Source: Tannerella sp. (GTDB lineage: Bacteria > Bacteroidota > Bacteroidia > Bacteroidales > Tannerellaceae). Taken from it: a stretch of 5,739 nucleotides of DNA. The translations under genes were made by a program, and so were the position numbers. How positions within the stretch are numbered: position 1 is the first letter of the stretch; each line of letters starts with the position of its first letter. The DNA lies in contig JAITHS010000114.1 of NCBI GenBank assembly GCA_031279875.1, positions 1-5,739 of the forward strand, read 5' to 3'. Positions 1 to 5,739 of the stretch are shown in pieces. A model generated the notes under the pieces. The model worked only from the letters and a program-made list of their open reading frames with translations, ran no database searches and was not told where the DNA came from.

Positions 1-503
1 GACTGAACTATTTCGTTATGATGCAGAAGATCAAGGACTTGCGCATAATCAAAAAGATGTACGGTAATCATTTCCGACGGTTCGAGGTGTTGTGTGTCGA
101 TTTTCGACACTCCACGTGCAATGAAACAGTGCGTCCGGTTGTTGCCGGCAGAAGGATTAGGGGCAATAGTCATAAACTCTTCCCACTCGCCTTCTCCGAA
201 GCCGGTTTCTTCCCACAGTTCTCGTCGGGCGGCTTCGAGGGGTGTTTCGCCGTCTTCAATCACACCGGCACAAAGTTCATAATTAATGCTTTGGAGCGCA
301 TGTCGGTACTGTCTGACAAAGACAAACTGCTCATCGTTAGTTATTGCTATTGTATTGATCCAGTCGGGATATTCAAATACGTAATATGCCGGTATAATCG
401 TGCCGGTAGGCATCAGGCACTTGTCGCGTCGGGCTGTAAACCATGGTTCGCGAAAAAGGTACTCACTTTCAAGTACTTGCCATTTTAAATCTTTATCTTC
501 CAT
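1..503 (-). CDS. Nudix hydrolase, ADP-ribose pyrophosphatase-like (3' end cut by window edge)
   Basis: Reading leftwards from the ATG at 503-501, the frame stays open for 167 codons to the window edge, so the C-terminus is missing; I expect only some tens of residues are lost. A complete Nudix box is visible: G80, five residues, E86, seven residues, R94-E95, two residues, E98-E99, T100, G101, F102, which is the Mg2+-binding helix of enzymes that cleave nucleoside diphosphates linked to another group. It is preceded by VRQYRH (63-68) and YELCAG (75-80), typical of ADP-ribose/sugar-nucleotide pyrophosphatase-like members. The substrate cannot be read from sequence. The start is well fixed: an in-frame TAA, the folK stop, lies one codon upstream. 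The gap to folK is only 3 bases, so co-transcription is nearly certain and translational coupling likely. Because its neighbour makes a folate precursor, dihydroneopterin triphosphate is an alternative substrate, but that is inference only. The protein looks cytoplasmic, with no signal peptide. Confidence 0.9.
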   Translation of the reverse strand, partial: MEDKDLKWQVLESEYLFREPWFTARRDKCLMPTGTIIPAYYVFEYPDWINTIAITNDEQFVFVRQYRHALQSINYELCAGVIEDGETPLEAARRELWEETGFGEGEWEEFMTIAPNPSAGNNRTHCFIARGVSKIDTQHLEPSEMITVHLFDYAQVLDLLHHNEIVQ

Positions 504-506
504 TAT

Positions 507-935
507 TTATTGAAAAATTGTGAATAAGTTATTGCTATCGGCAATTTCTTTGAGCGGTTGCATTACAAAATCGCGCCGATACATTTGCGGATGAGGGACA
601 GTCAATTGTGGAGTATTGATTTTCAGGTCGTTATAGATAAGTATGTCGATGTCGATTATGCGGTCGGCATAGATACCGTCAAGCGACTTTGTTGTCCTTC
701 CCATGTCGCGTTCTATCTGTTGTGTTGTTTGCAGCAGTTGTAGCGGCGTCAACGTTGTTTCGAGAGAAATGACGGCGTTGATATATTTTTCGGACGAATC
801 ATATCCCCACGGTTCCGTTTCGATGAGCGACGACAATTTGTGAATCTCTCCGACACGTTCGCGTATCAGTTCTACAGCCTGCCGGATGTTGCTGCGACGG
901 TCGCCGATATTACTGCCTAAACCGAGATAAACCAT
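507..935 (-). CDS. folK: 2-amino-4-hydroxy-6-hydroxymethyldihydropteridine pyrophosphokinase (HPPK)
   Basis: This is a 142-residue cytoplasmic enzyme that transfers pyrophosphate from ATP to 6-hydroxymethyl-7,8-dihydropterin, the step before dihydropteroate synthase in folate synthesis. Visible HPPK hallmarks are GLGSNIGDR (5-13) at the N-terminus, EPWGYDSSEKYINAV (41-55), the ERDMGR segment (75-80), and the signature around R92 with D95 and D97 (RIIDIDIL). D95 and D97 fall at the same numbers as the Mg2+-binding aspartates of the E. coli enzyme. LTVPHP (111-116) followed by RRDFVMQPL (120-128) completes the family pattern. It is slightly shorter than the roughly 159-residue E. coli protein and is not fused to folB or folP. 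It starts 6 bases after the queA stop and ends 3 bases before the Nudix gene. No Shine-Dalgarno motif precedes the ATG. Confidence 0.96.
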   Translation of the reverse strand: MVYLGLGSNIGDRRSNIRQAVELIRERVGEIHKLSSLIETEPWGYDSSEKYINAVISLETTLTPLQLLQTTQQIERDMGRTTKSLDGIYADRIIDIDILIYNDLKINTPQLTVPHPQMYRRDFVMQPLKEIADSNNLFTIFQ

Positions 936-941
936 TGATAA

Positions 942-1991
942 TTAAAGAATCAGCATCGCATCGCCATAAGCACAGAAGCGGTATTCTTCCTTGATAGCGG
1001 TTTGGTATGCATCCATAATGAGTTCGTAGCCGCCGAAAGTTGCCGTCAACATCAAGAGCGACGAGAACGGTGTATGGAAATTAGTTATCATGCTGTTAGC
1101 TATGCTGAAGTCATACGGGGAGAAGATGAATTTGTTTGTCCAGCCTTCGTATTCTTTGAGATGACGGTCGGCGCTTACCGACGATTCTATGGCGCGCATG
1201 ACGGAAGTTCCTACGGCACATATTTTTTTTCCTTTATCTATGGCGTTGTTGACCGAAGAGGCTACCGACTGCGGTATTATCATCTGTTCGGAATCCATTT
1301 TATGTTTTGACAAGTCTTCGACGTCTATTTCGCGATAGTTTCCGAGAGCGGAATGGACTGTGATGAACTCAAACTTGACGTCTTTGATTTCCAATTTTTT
1401 CATCAGTATTCGGCTGAAGTGCAACCCTGCGGCGGGAGCTACAACGGCGCCTTCTTCTGTGGCAAAAATCGTTTGATACCGCTCTGCATCATCTTCTTCG
1501 GGTTCGCGTGTGATATATTCCGGCAGGGGTGTCTTGCCGATGCTGAAGAGTACGTTCTTAAACTCATCGTGCGAGCCGTCATAGAGGAAACGCAGAGTAC
1601 GTCCGCGCGAGGTTGTATTGTCGATGACTTCTGCTACTAATGAATCGTTTTTGCCGAAATACATCTTGTTGCCGATGCGTATCTTGCGGGCAGGATCAAC
1701 GAGGACGTCCCAAAGATTAATTTCAGGGTTGAGTTCGCGCAGAAGGAATACCTCAATACGGGCGCCGGTCTTCTCCTTGTTGCCGTACATGCGAGCAGGA
1801 AAGACGCGCGTATTATTCATAATAAAGACATCTCCCTTACCGAAATACTTGATAAGGTCTTTGAATAGTTTGTGTTCTATTTTGCCTTTGTCGCGATGTA
1901 CGACCATGAGGCGTGATTCGTCGCGGTATTTCGCCGGATACTGCGCAACAAGATGTTGTGGCAGTGTAAATTTATATCTCGATAGTTTCAT
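942..1991 (-). CDS. queA: S-adenosylmethionine:tRNA ribosyltransferase-isomerase
   Basis: QueA moves and isomerises the ribosyl group of S-adenosylmethionine onto preQ1 at tRNA position 34, giving epoxyqueuosine. From the chosen ATG at 1991 the protein has 349 residues, close to the 356 of E. coli. Family motifs in order are [16 protein letters not shown] (16-31), NNTRVFPAR (59-67), RIEVFLLRE (78-86), AERYQTIFA (169-177), the VAPAAGLHF block (184-192), [12 protein letters not shown] (212-223), [13 protein letters not shown] (258-270) and [15 protein letters not shown] (301-315). The 349-residue form begins MKLSRYKF, which suits the family. The same frame stays open to an ATG at 2081, but that 30-residue extension is encoded by the truB end and the repeat array, so I reject it. 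One oddity is A187 where E. coli and most QueA proteins have threonine (AAPTAGLHF). The gene lies 43 bases after truB and 6 before folK. Confidence 0.95.
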   Translation of the reverse strand: MKLSRYKFTLPQHLVAQYPAKYRDESRLMVVHRDKGKIEHKLFKDLIKYFGKGDVFIMNNTRVFPARMYGNKEKTGARIEVFLLRELNPEINLWDVLVDPARKIRIGNKMYFGKNDSLVAEVIDNTTSRGRTLRFLYDGSHDEFKNVLFSIGKTPLPEYITREPEEDDAERYQTIFATEEGAVVAPAAGLHFSRILMKKLEIKDVKFEFITVHSALGNYREIDVEDLSKHKMDSEQMIIPQSVASSVNNAIDKGKKICAVGTSVMRAIESSVSADRHLKEYEGWTNKFIFSPYDFSIANSMITNFHTPFSSLLMLTATFGGYELIMDAYQTAIKEEYRFCAYGDAMLIL

Positions 1992-2003
1992 ATATTTTGT
2001 TGT

Positions 2004-2038
2004 TTCGTAATTCGTAATTTTTAATTCGTAATTTTTAA
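2004..2038 (-). repeat. Five tandem AT-rich heptamers at the truB-queA junction
   Basis: Five perfect 7-base units run in phase across 35 bases. Read on the plus strand, units 1, 2 and 4 are TTCGTAA and units 3 and 5 are TTTTTAA; on the coding strand they are TTACGAA and TTAAAAA. The array occupies most of the truB-queA gap, and its right end includes the truB stop codon (2035-2037). I see no promoter element in it and no hairpin. It may be a member of an AT-rich dispersed repeat that I believe occurs in other Bacteroidota genomes; that is memory, not something shown here. It separates truB from queA without an obvious signal of its own. Confidence 0.85.
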
Positions 2039-2712
2039 TTGAATAGAATATCAATATCATCCGGCGTGATGCAGCGGTCAAGCGTTACATCTCCTACGCG
2101 GGTACGCACAAGTTCTATCAGATGAGCGCCCGATTGCAGCGCTACGCCGATATCTCTTGCTAAAGCCCTGATATACGTGCCTTTACTGCATACGACACGT
2201 ATTTTAATATCCGGCAGACTGTAATCAAGCAGTTCTATCTCGTCGATTATCAGTGTTTTAGGTTTTAAGGCGACCTCCTCGCCTTTGCGGGCAAGTTCGT
2301 AAGCCCTCTTGCCTTCTATCATACAAGCCGAAAACGACGGCGGCACCTGCTCTATTACGCCCTTAAACTTCATCAGAGCCGTCTCTACAGCCTCACGGGT
2401 AATATGTTCTATGGGATAAACGGCGTCGATTTCCTTTTCGAGATCGAATGACGGTGTTGTGGCTCCAAGTTTGAGCGTTGCTACATACTCTTTAGTATGA
2501 GCCTGAAGTTCTTCTATCCGCTTTGTAGCCCGTCCGGTGCAGAGTATCATCACTCCTGTCGCTTTAGGGTCAAGCGTACCGGCATGTCCGACCTTTATCT
2601 TTTTGACTTTCAACGCTCTCGACAGTTTGTACCGGAATTTGTTAACCAAATCAAATGAAGTCCAGTCTAACGGTTTGTTGAAATAAACTACTTCACCAGC
2701 TTCAAAATCCAT
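2035..2712 (-). CDS. truB: tRNA pseudouridine(55) synthase
   Basis: TruB converts uridine 55 in the T-loop of nearly all tRNAs to pseudouridine. The 225-residue protein shows the family core: [14 protein letters not shown] (8-21), then [14 protein letters not shown] (42-55) with the catalytic aspartate D48, the same number as in E. coli TruB. These are followed by [13 protein letters not shown] (74-86), [21 protein letters not shown] (121-141) and the [13 protein letters not shown] block (177-189), which lines the active site. It is clearly shorter than the 314-residue E. coli protein and ends soon after the catalytic domain, so it lacks the C-terminal PUA-like domain; short TruB forms are usual in this phylum as far as I recall. 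Its ATG follows the uppP stop after a single base, which indicates translational coupling. Its stop codon lies inside the heptamer array before queA. Confidence 0.96.
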   Translation of the reverse strand: MDFEAGEVVYFNKPLDWTSFDLVNKFRYKLSRALKVKKIKVGHAGTLDPKATGVMILCTGRATKRIEELQAHTKEYVATLKLGATTPSFDLEKEIDAVYPIEHITREAVETALMKFKGVIEQVPPSFSACMIEGKRAYELARKGEEVALKPKTLIIDEIELLDYSLPDIKIRVVCSKGTYIRALARDIGVALQSGAHLIELVRTRVGDVTLDRCITPDDIDILFN

Positions 2713-2713
2713 A

Positions 2714-3544
2714 TTAACTTACTAATTGTGAGTATAATATAGCAAATACGCCAATAGCGGTGCAATAGTAAACAAAATAGAGCAGTTTGCCGCTTTTGAC
2801 AATGTTGAGCATCCATTTACAAGCCAGCAGTCCGGTGATAAAAGCGGCTGCAAAACCGAAAATGGCTGCGCCTGCGGGTATTGCACCGAATGCGCTTTCC
2901 GATTTGACTACATCCGACGATAACAGTTTAACGCCGTCGAGCAAAGCCTCGCCCATAACAGGTATTATGACCATCAGAAACGAGAATTTGGCGACTTTTT
3001 CGCTGTTGTTGCCCAGCATGATACCGGTAGCGATAGTAGAACCCGAACGCGACAGACCGGGCATTACGGCTATTGCCTGCGCGATACCGATGATGAATGC
3101 ATCGCGATAAGAAATGCCGTCTTTTCCGGCGCCGACTATAACACCACGCGCCCATATAGCAAACAGTAACAGTAATGCCGTGATTATCAGCATACAACCG
3201 ACTATCAGCAAGCCGCTTCCGAAAACTTCTTCTACTTTATCTTTTAAAAACAAACCTACGACAGCGACGGGAAGCATTGAGAGCAACAACTTGGCAACGG
3301 TCTTGGTTTGATCGTTCCATTTGAAAGCAAACAGCCCGCCGAATAGTTCTGCGATTTCTTTACGAAGTACGAACAATGTGCTGAAAACCGTCGCTACATG
3401 GACTATTACTGCAAAAGCGAGGTTTTCGGAGCCGTTAAGTCCGAACAGTGTCCCGACAATAGCCAGATGACCGCTACTACTCACCGGCAGAAACTCGGTA
3501 AGTCCCTGAATGATACCTAAAATAATGGCTTCGAGCGAGTTCAT
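2714..3544 (-). CDS. uppP: Undecaprenyl pyrophosphate phosphatase (bacitracin-resistance protein)
   Basis: This is a polytopic inner-membrane enzyme that dephosphorylates undecaprenyl pyrophosphate, recycling the lipid carrier for peptidoglycan and surface polysaccharide; extra copies of the family are known to give bacitracin resistance. Two family signatures are present. The first is [18 protein letters not shown] (10-27), with E17, the SSS run and H26. The second is PGLSRSGST (162-170), with R166. The 276-residue length matches the BacA/UppP family. Hydrophobic spans are visible at roughly 41-60, 83-100, 111-131, 148-161, 186-202, 219-242 and 254-275, and the N-terminal signature region is itself partly membrane-embedded. 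The ATG overlaps the TGA of the preceding DUF3098 gene (ATGA, 4 bases), and truB starts one base after its stop. The gene is also called bacA. Confidence 0.97.
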   Translation of the reverse strand: MNSLEAIILGIIQGLTEFLPVSSSGHLAIVGTLFGLNGSENLAFAVIVHVATVFSTLFVLRKEIAELFGGLFAFKWNDQTKTVAKLLLSMLPVAVVGLFLKDKVEEVFGSGLLIVGCMLIITALLLLFAIWARGVIVGAGKDGISYRDAFIIGIAQAIAVMPGLSRSGSTIATGIMLGNNSEKVAKFSFLMVIIPVMGEALLDGVKLLSSDVVKSESAFGAIPAGAAIFGFAAAFITGLLACKWMLNIVKSGKLLYFVYYCTAIGVFAILYSQLVS

Positions 3545-3792
3545 GCTTTCTTGACGGGTTCTTCGGGCGCTTTATCTTTCGGTTTAATCAGTATTCCCAC
3601 TATCACGAGGGCAAAACCGATGACGGTCATGAACGGCGCTACTGCAATTCGTTGAGTGTCAAACAGTTTGTTACTAAACGAAACACTGTCGGACGCTCCA
3701 CCGCCGCTCATTAGCGCAAATCCGGTTATCAAAAACACTATTGCTGCGATTATCAGCAAGAAATTTTCTTTTCCAAATGCAAAATCTTTCAT
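3541..3792 (-). CDS. DUF3098 family small membrane protein
   Basis: This 83-residue protein has two predicted membrane helices, at about 11-29 and 51-69. They are joined by a loop of about 20 residues and followed by a short charged tail ([13 protein letters not shown]). FGKEN (6-10), LMSGGG (27-32) and QRIAVAPF (47-54) resemble what I recall of DUF3098, a family of unknown function found mainly in Bacteroidota. Lysines at the N-terminus and in the C-terminal tail suggest both ends face the cytoplasm. The gene lies 12 bases after ftsX and overlaps uppP by 4 bases, so its product is probably made in step with UppP. I recall the same ftsX-DUF3098-uppP order in other Bacteroidales. A role in division or lipid-carrier recycling is inference. 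No catalytic motif is visible. Confidence 0.85.
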   Translation of the reverse strand: MKDFAFGKENFLLIIAAIVFLITGFALMSGGGASDSVSFSNKLFDTQRIAVAPFMTVIGFALVIVGILIKPKDKAPEEPVKKA

Positions 3793-3804
3793 ATCTTTTT
3801 ATTA

Positions 3805-4713
3805 TTAAATGTAATACAATTTTCCGCGAGCCATTTTGAGATACTTGTTGACGGCAAAATAAGCCGCCATTACCGATATCATTACTCCTGCCGCCAATAT
3901 GAGTGCATAAATAAGCAACATCGTATTGAGGATTATGATTTCGTTGATATCAAGTCCTTTATTTTTCAAATAATATAACGATAACCATAGCATTATTATT
4001 GCAATGACACCTGCTATAAGTCCGGCGAAGAGATTGAGGCGCAGGAAAGGCTGACGGATAAAATTGGGCGTCGCTCCTACAAGGCGCATGGTGTAAATCA
4101 AAAACCGTTTTGAGTATATCATCAGTTTTACTGTGTTGCTAATCAGCACATAAGAGATGACTATCAGCACCGAAAGCAGCGTAAGAAGTATTAAACTGAT
4201 GCGTCTGATATTGCGGTTTACTGTTTGCATCATGTCTTTGGGATATTCTACCGACGATACGCCGCCGTATTTCGCCAGTTTCTCCTTTACCATCGCAAGG
4301 CTGTCGGGATGGGTATAGTCGGCCATCAGATAAACTTCTATCGACGCCTTAAAAGGATTGAAACCGAGAAACGTTTCGGGCTTTTCGCCTAACTCTTCCT
4401 GCATTTCACGCGAGGCCTGCTCTTTTGAGATATATTCCGTTGCCTTAACGAAACGTTCTTTTTCAAGTTCGCTACGTACGGTATTGATTTTCCGGTCGTT
4501 GAGATCTTCGTTAAGCACCATCGATATTGAGATATGTTCTTTAACGTAATGCGACAGTTCTTTTCCTAAAAAGGTGATAATAAGAATAATACCGAGCAAG
4601 AACAAAACGAGCGAAATACTCACAACGGAAATCAGTTGGGAGTTGAAAAAAGGTATAAATCTTCTTTTATTTGTAGCCATCCGAAACGGTTTAATTTGTT
4701 TATAATCATTCAT
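3805..4713 (-). CDS. ftsX: Cell division protein FtsX (ABC transporter permease-like)
   Basis: FtsX is the membrane half of the FtsEX complex, which links the cytoplasmic ATPase FtsE to periplasmic control of peptidoglycan hydrolases at the division site. The 302 residues show the expected layout. A cytoplasmic N-terminus leads to helix 1 at about 27-49. An extracytoplasmic domain follows at about 51-170, and three more helices lie at about 172-194, 227-249 and 263-285. The cytoplasmic segment RLVGATPNFIRQPF (210-223) between helices 2 and 3 is the typical FtsX signature, probably the FtsE contact. ftsE is not in the window. The start at 4713 fits the promoter spacing; a second in-frame ATG at 4680 (MATNKRRF) would shorten the protein by 11 residues and cannot be excluded. 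The gene ends with three consecutive in-frame TAA codons (3799-3807), 12 bases before the DUF3098 gene. Confidence 0.94.
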   Translation of the reverse strand: MNDYKQIKPFRMATNKRRFIPFFNSQLISVVSISLVLFLLGIILIITFLGKELSHYVKEHISISMVLNEDLNDRKINTVRSELEKERFVKATEYISKEQASREMQEELGEKPETFLGFNPFKASIEVYLMADYTHPDSLAMVKEKLAKYGGVSSVEYPKDMMQTVNRNIRRISLILLTLLSVLIVISYVLISNTVKLMIYSKRFLIYTMRLVGATPNFIRQPFLRLNLFAGLIAGVIAIIMLWLSLYYLKNKGLDINEIIILNTMLLIYALILAAGVMISVMAAYFAVNKYLKMARGKLYYI

Positions 4714-4717
4714 ATAA

Positions 4718-4731
4718 GGATAATATTATCC
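4718..4731 (-). promoter_or_regulatory. Perfect 14-base palindrome in the ftsX leader
   Basis: GGATAATATTATCC reads the same on both strands, with no mismatch over 14 bases. It begins four bases upstream of the ftsX ATG and lies downstream of the putative promoter, so it should be in the 5' untranslated leader. As DNA it could be a dimeric repressor site. As RNA it could form a short hairpin (GGAUA stem, AUAU loop) over the ribosome-landing region. Neither role is shown; AT-rich palindromes also arise by chance. Confidence 0.45.
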
Positions 4732-4741
4732 CTAATTTGAC

Positions 4742-4764
4742 CACAAAAGTACTACTTTTTTGTG
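4742..4764. repeat. Inverted repeat over the putative ftsX promoter
   Basis: On the plus strand the left arm CACAAAAGTA (4742-4751) and the right arm TACTTTTTTGTG (4753-4764) are reverse complements apart from two extra T bases in the right arm, with a single C between them. The inner seven bases on each side match perfectly. The repeat contains the proposed -7 element. Read on the minus strand no U-run follows it, so it does not look like an intrinsic terminator for the upstream GSCFA gene. An operator, or chance symmetry in AT-rich promoter DNA, are both possible. Confidence 0.45.
4744..4751 (-). promoter_or_regulatory. Putative Bacteroidota-type -7 promoter element for the ftsX cluster
   Basis: On the minus strand the sequence TACTTTTG matches the TAnnTTTG -7 consensus known for the primary sigma factor of Bacteroides relatives. 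It sits in the only sizeable non-coding gap of the window (4714-4789). A start site a few bases downstream would give a leader of about 25 bases before the ftsX ATG. A clear TTTG-like -33 element at the usual spacing is not visible, so the call rests on the -7 match and its position. Confidence 0.5.
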
Positions 4765-4789
4765 AGTTTTGCTACATTGTCGGTATTAT

Positions 4790-5739
4790 TTAATATACTT
4801 TAACGTTGTCTCCATCCTTTTTAAAAAGCCGTCTCAAATCCTTGCGGCTTTCTATCTTTGACATTATCTGTCGGATAAAGTTTAGGTGGGCTTCGGAGTT
4901 TGGGTCTATAGGTCTATGGTTCAGCGACTTATTGATTGCAGATACTTCTCTCATCAATTCATTGGTTGCTTCGTCCATGTATGCGCAGCAGAACTTTTCC
5001 CAAATATAGTCGATAGCCACCGGCGATGGATGCAGCATGTCGGAGGCATAAAACCGGTAGTCGCGTAGTTCGTCAATAACAATCTCATAAGCAGGGAAGT
5101 AAGACACCGTTGTGTCAAATATTTTCGTCAAACCATGAACGGCAAGCATCAAAGTTGATTTGCTGACTTGATTAAGATGAGCGCCGTCTTTGAAATGACG
5201 TATCGGGCTAACTGTCAGCACAATTCTTATCGATGGATTGAAACGTTTCATGTCGGTTATCAATCTACTCCATTCATCGATTATCTCTTTGACGGAAAGC
5301 ATTTTACGCGCGAAATACGTTGCCGGAAGTTTGTGGCAGTTTGCAACCGTCATTCCGGAATCTTTCAAGACATATACAAACGCTGTTCCGAAGGTAATTA
5401 TCAGTCTGTTAGCACGTTTGAAGTGTGTTGCCGACGCTGTTCGCGCAGTATTGATTTGCGTCAGACAGTTTTCGGCCGATGTGTCGGAAAACTTTCCCGC
5501 GTGCATGAAACTGTGGTACAAACCGTCGTAAAAAGTCAGGTCTGCGACATCAAACTCTCGCGGACGCATCAGCATTCGACAGGCGGCAGCGACCGATGAC
5601 GGATTGAAAAGCGTCCCAAACGGATTAACGTCGGTATCATACTTACATTCAATCATTTTGCTGCCGATATTATCTGCAAAACACGAGCCGACAAACGTTA
5701 TGACATCGTCGTAACTAATTCCGAAAGTCGCTTTCTCTA
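4790..5739 (-). CDS. GSCFA-domain protein (5' end cut by window edge)
   Basis: The reading frame is open from the right window edge to the TAA at 4792-4790, giving 315 visible residues. The true start lies outside the window; the ATG at 5656 is internal because the naming motif GSCFA, followed by DNIG, sits upstream of it at 5675-5689 (residues 17-21). Probably only one or two dozen N-terminal residues are missing. Other family-like blocks are NPFGTLFNP (38-46), ITFGTAFVY (114-122), LTVSPIRHFKDG (174-185), NQVSK (189-193) and DMLHP (233-237). The GSCFA family is, as I recall, grouped with SGNH/GDSL hydrolases. On that view S18 of the GSC motif would be the nucleophile, with the D-x-x-H pair (D233, H236) completing the site; this is inference. 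No biochemical role is established to my knowledge. No signal peptide is visible in the part present. It is followed by a 76-base gap and then ftsX on the same strand. Confidence 0.93.
   Translation of the reverse strand, partial: EKATFGISYDDVITFVGSCFADNIGSKMIECKYDTDVNPFGTLFNPSSVAAACRMLMRPREFDVADLTFYDGLYHSFMHAGKFSDTSAENCLTQINTARTASATHFKRANRLIITFGTAFVYVLKDSGMTVANCHKLPATYFARKMLSVKEIIDEWSRLITDMKRFNPSIRIVLTVSPIRHFKDGAHLNQVSKSTLMLAVHGLTKIFDTTVSYFPAYEIVIDELRDYRFYASDMLHPSPVAIDYIWEKFCCAYMDEATNELMREVSAINKSLNHRPIDPNSEAHLNFIRQIMSKIESRKDLRRLFKKDGDNVKVY

Noticed and set aside
18..488. Plus-strand open frame of 156 codons
   Set aside because: It lies opposite the Nudix gene, whose complete Nudix box and good start fit the minus strand; the plus-strand product shows no recognisable motif.
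1002..2010. Several plus-strand open frames of about 95-130 codons opposite queA
   Set aside because: They are antisense shadows of a well-supported QueA frame and have no family features or start signals.
1992..2034. preQ1 riboswitch or separate promoter before queA
   Set aside because: The 43-base gap is almost entirely the heptamer array and shows neither a riboswitch-like structure nor a TAnnTTTG element.
2787..3311. Open frames on both strands within uppP
   Set aside because: The UppP frame carries both family signatures; the alternatives are low-complexity shadows.
4742..4764. Intrinsic terminator for the GSCFA gene
   Set aside because: The inverted repeat is AT-rich, has almost no loop, and is not followed by a U-run on the minus strand.
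5168..5599. Plus-strand open frame of 143 codons opposite the GSCFA gene
   Set aside because: The minus-strand frame contains all GSCFA family blocks; the plus-strand translation is rich in Cys and Arg with no recognisable domain.
4790..5656. GSCFA gene starting at the ATG at 5656
   Set aside because: The frame continues upstream to the window edge and includes the GSCFA motif itself, so this methionine is internal.

Overview
The window is a compact, one-directional gene cluster. All eight recognisable protein genes lie on the minus strand, so transcription runs from the right edge to the left. Gene content and style point to the phylum Bacteroidota, probably order Bacteroidales. The supporting signs are a GSCFA-family protein, a DUF3098-type small membrane protein between ftsX and uppP, a short TruB without a C-terminal PUA extension, a QueA with a Bacteroidota-like LGNYR segment, starts lacking Shine-Dalgarno sequences, and a TAnnTTTG-like promoter element. 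This placement comes from recognising the families, not from a database search.

In transcription order (right to left) the genes are: a GSCFA-domain protein cut by the right edge (its naming motif lies at 5675-5689); a 76-base gap with a putative promoter and two inverted repeats; ftsX (cell division); a DUF3098 two-helix membrane protein; uppP/bacA (undecaprenyl pyrophosphate phosphatase); truB (tRNA pseudouridine-55 synthase); queA (queuosine synthesis); folK (folate synthesis); and a Nudix hydrolase cut by the left edge. From ftsX leftwards the gaps are 12, -4, 1, 43, 6 and 3 bases. This suggests one operon read from the promoter in front of ftsX. The only larger internal gap, truB-queA, holds a tandem array of an AT-rich 7-base unit that includes the truB stop codon.

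The genes fall into three groups. FtsX, DUF3098 and UppP serve the envelope: division-site control of peptidoglycan hydrolysis and lipid-carrier recycling. TruB and QueA modify tRNA. FolK and, possibly, the Nudix enzyme act in pterin/folate or general nucleotide metabolism. No RNA genes, insertion sequences, CRISPR arrays, attachment sites or convincing terminators are visible, and no stretch longer than about 80 bases lacks a gene. Nothing here is clearly a new biological system. The best leads are the ftsX leader with its two inverted repeats, the uncharacterised DUF3098 protein coupled to uppP, the Nudix gene directly behind folK, and the heptamer array.
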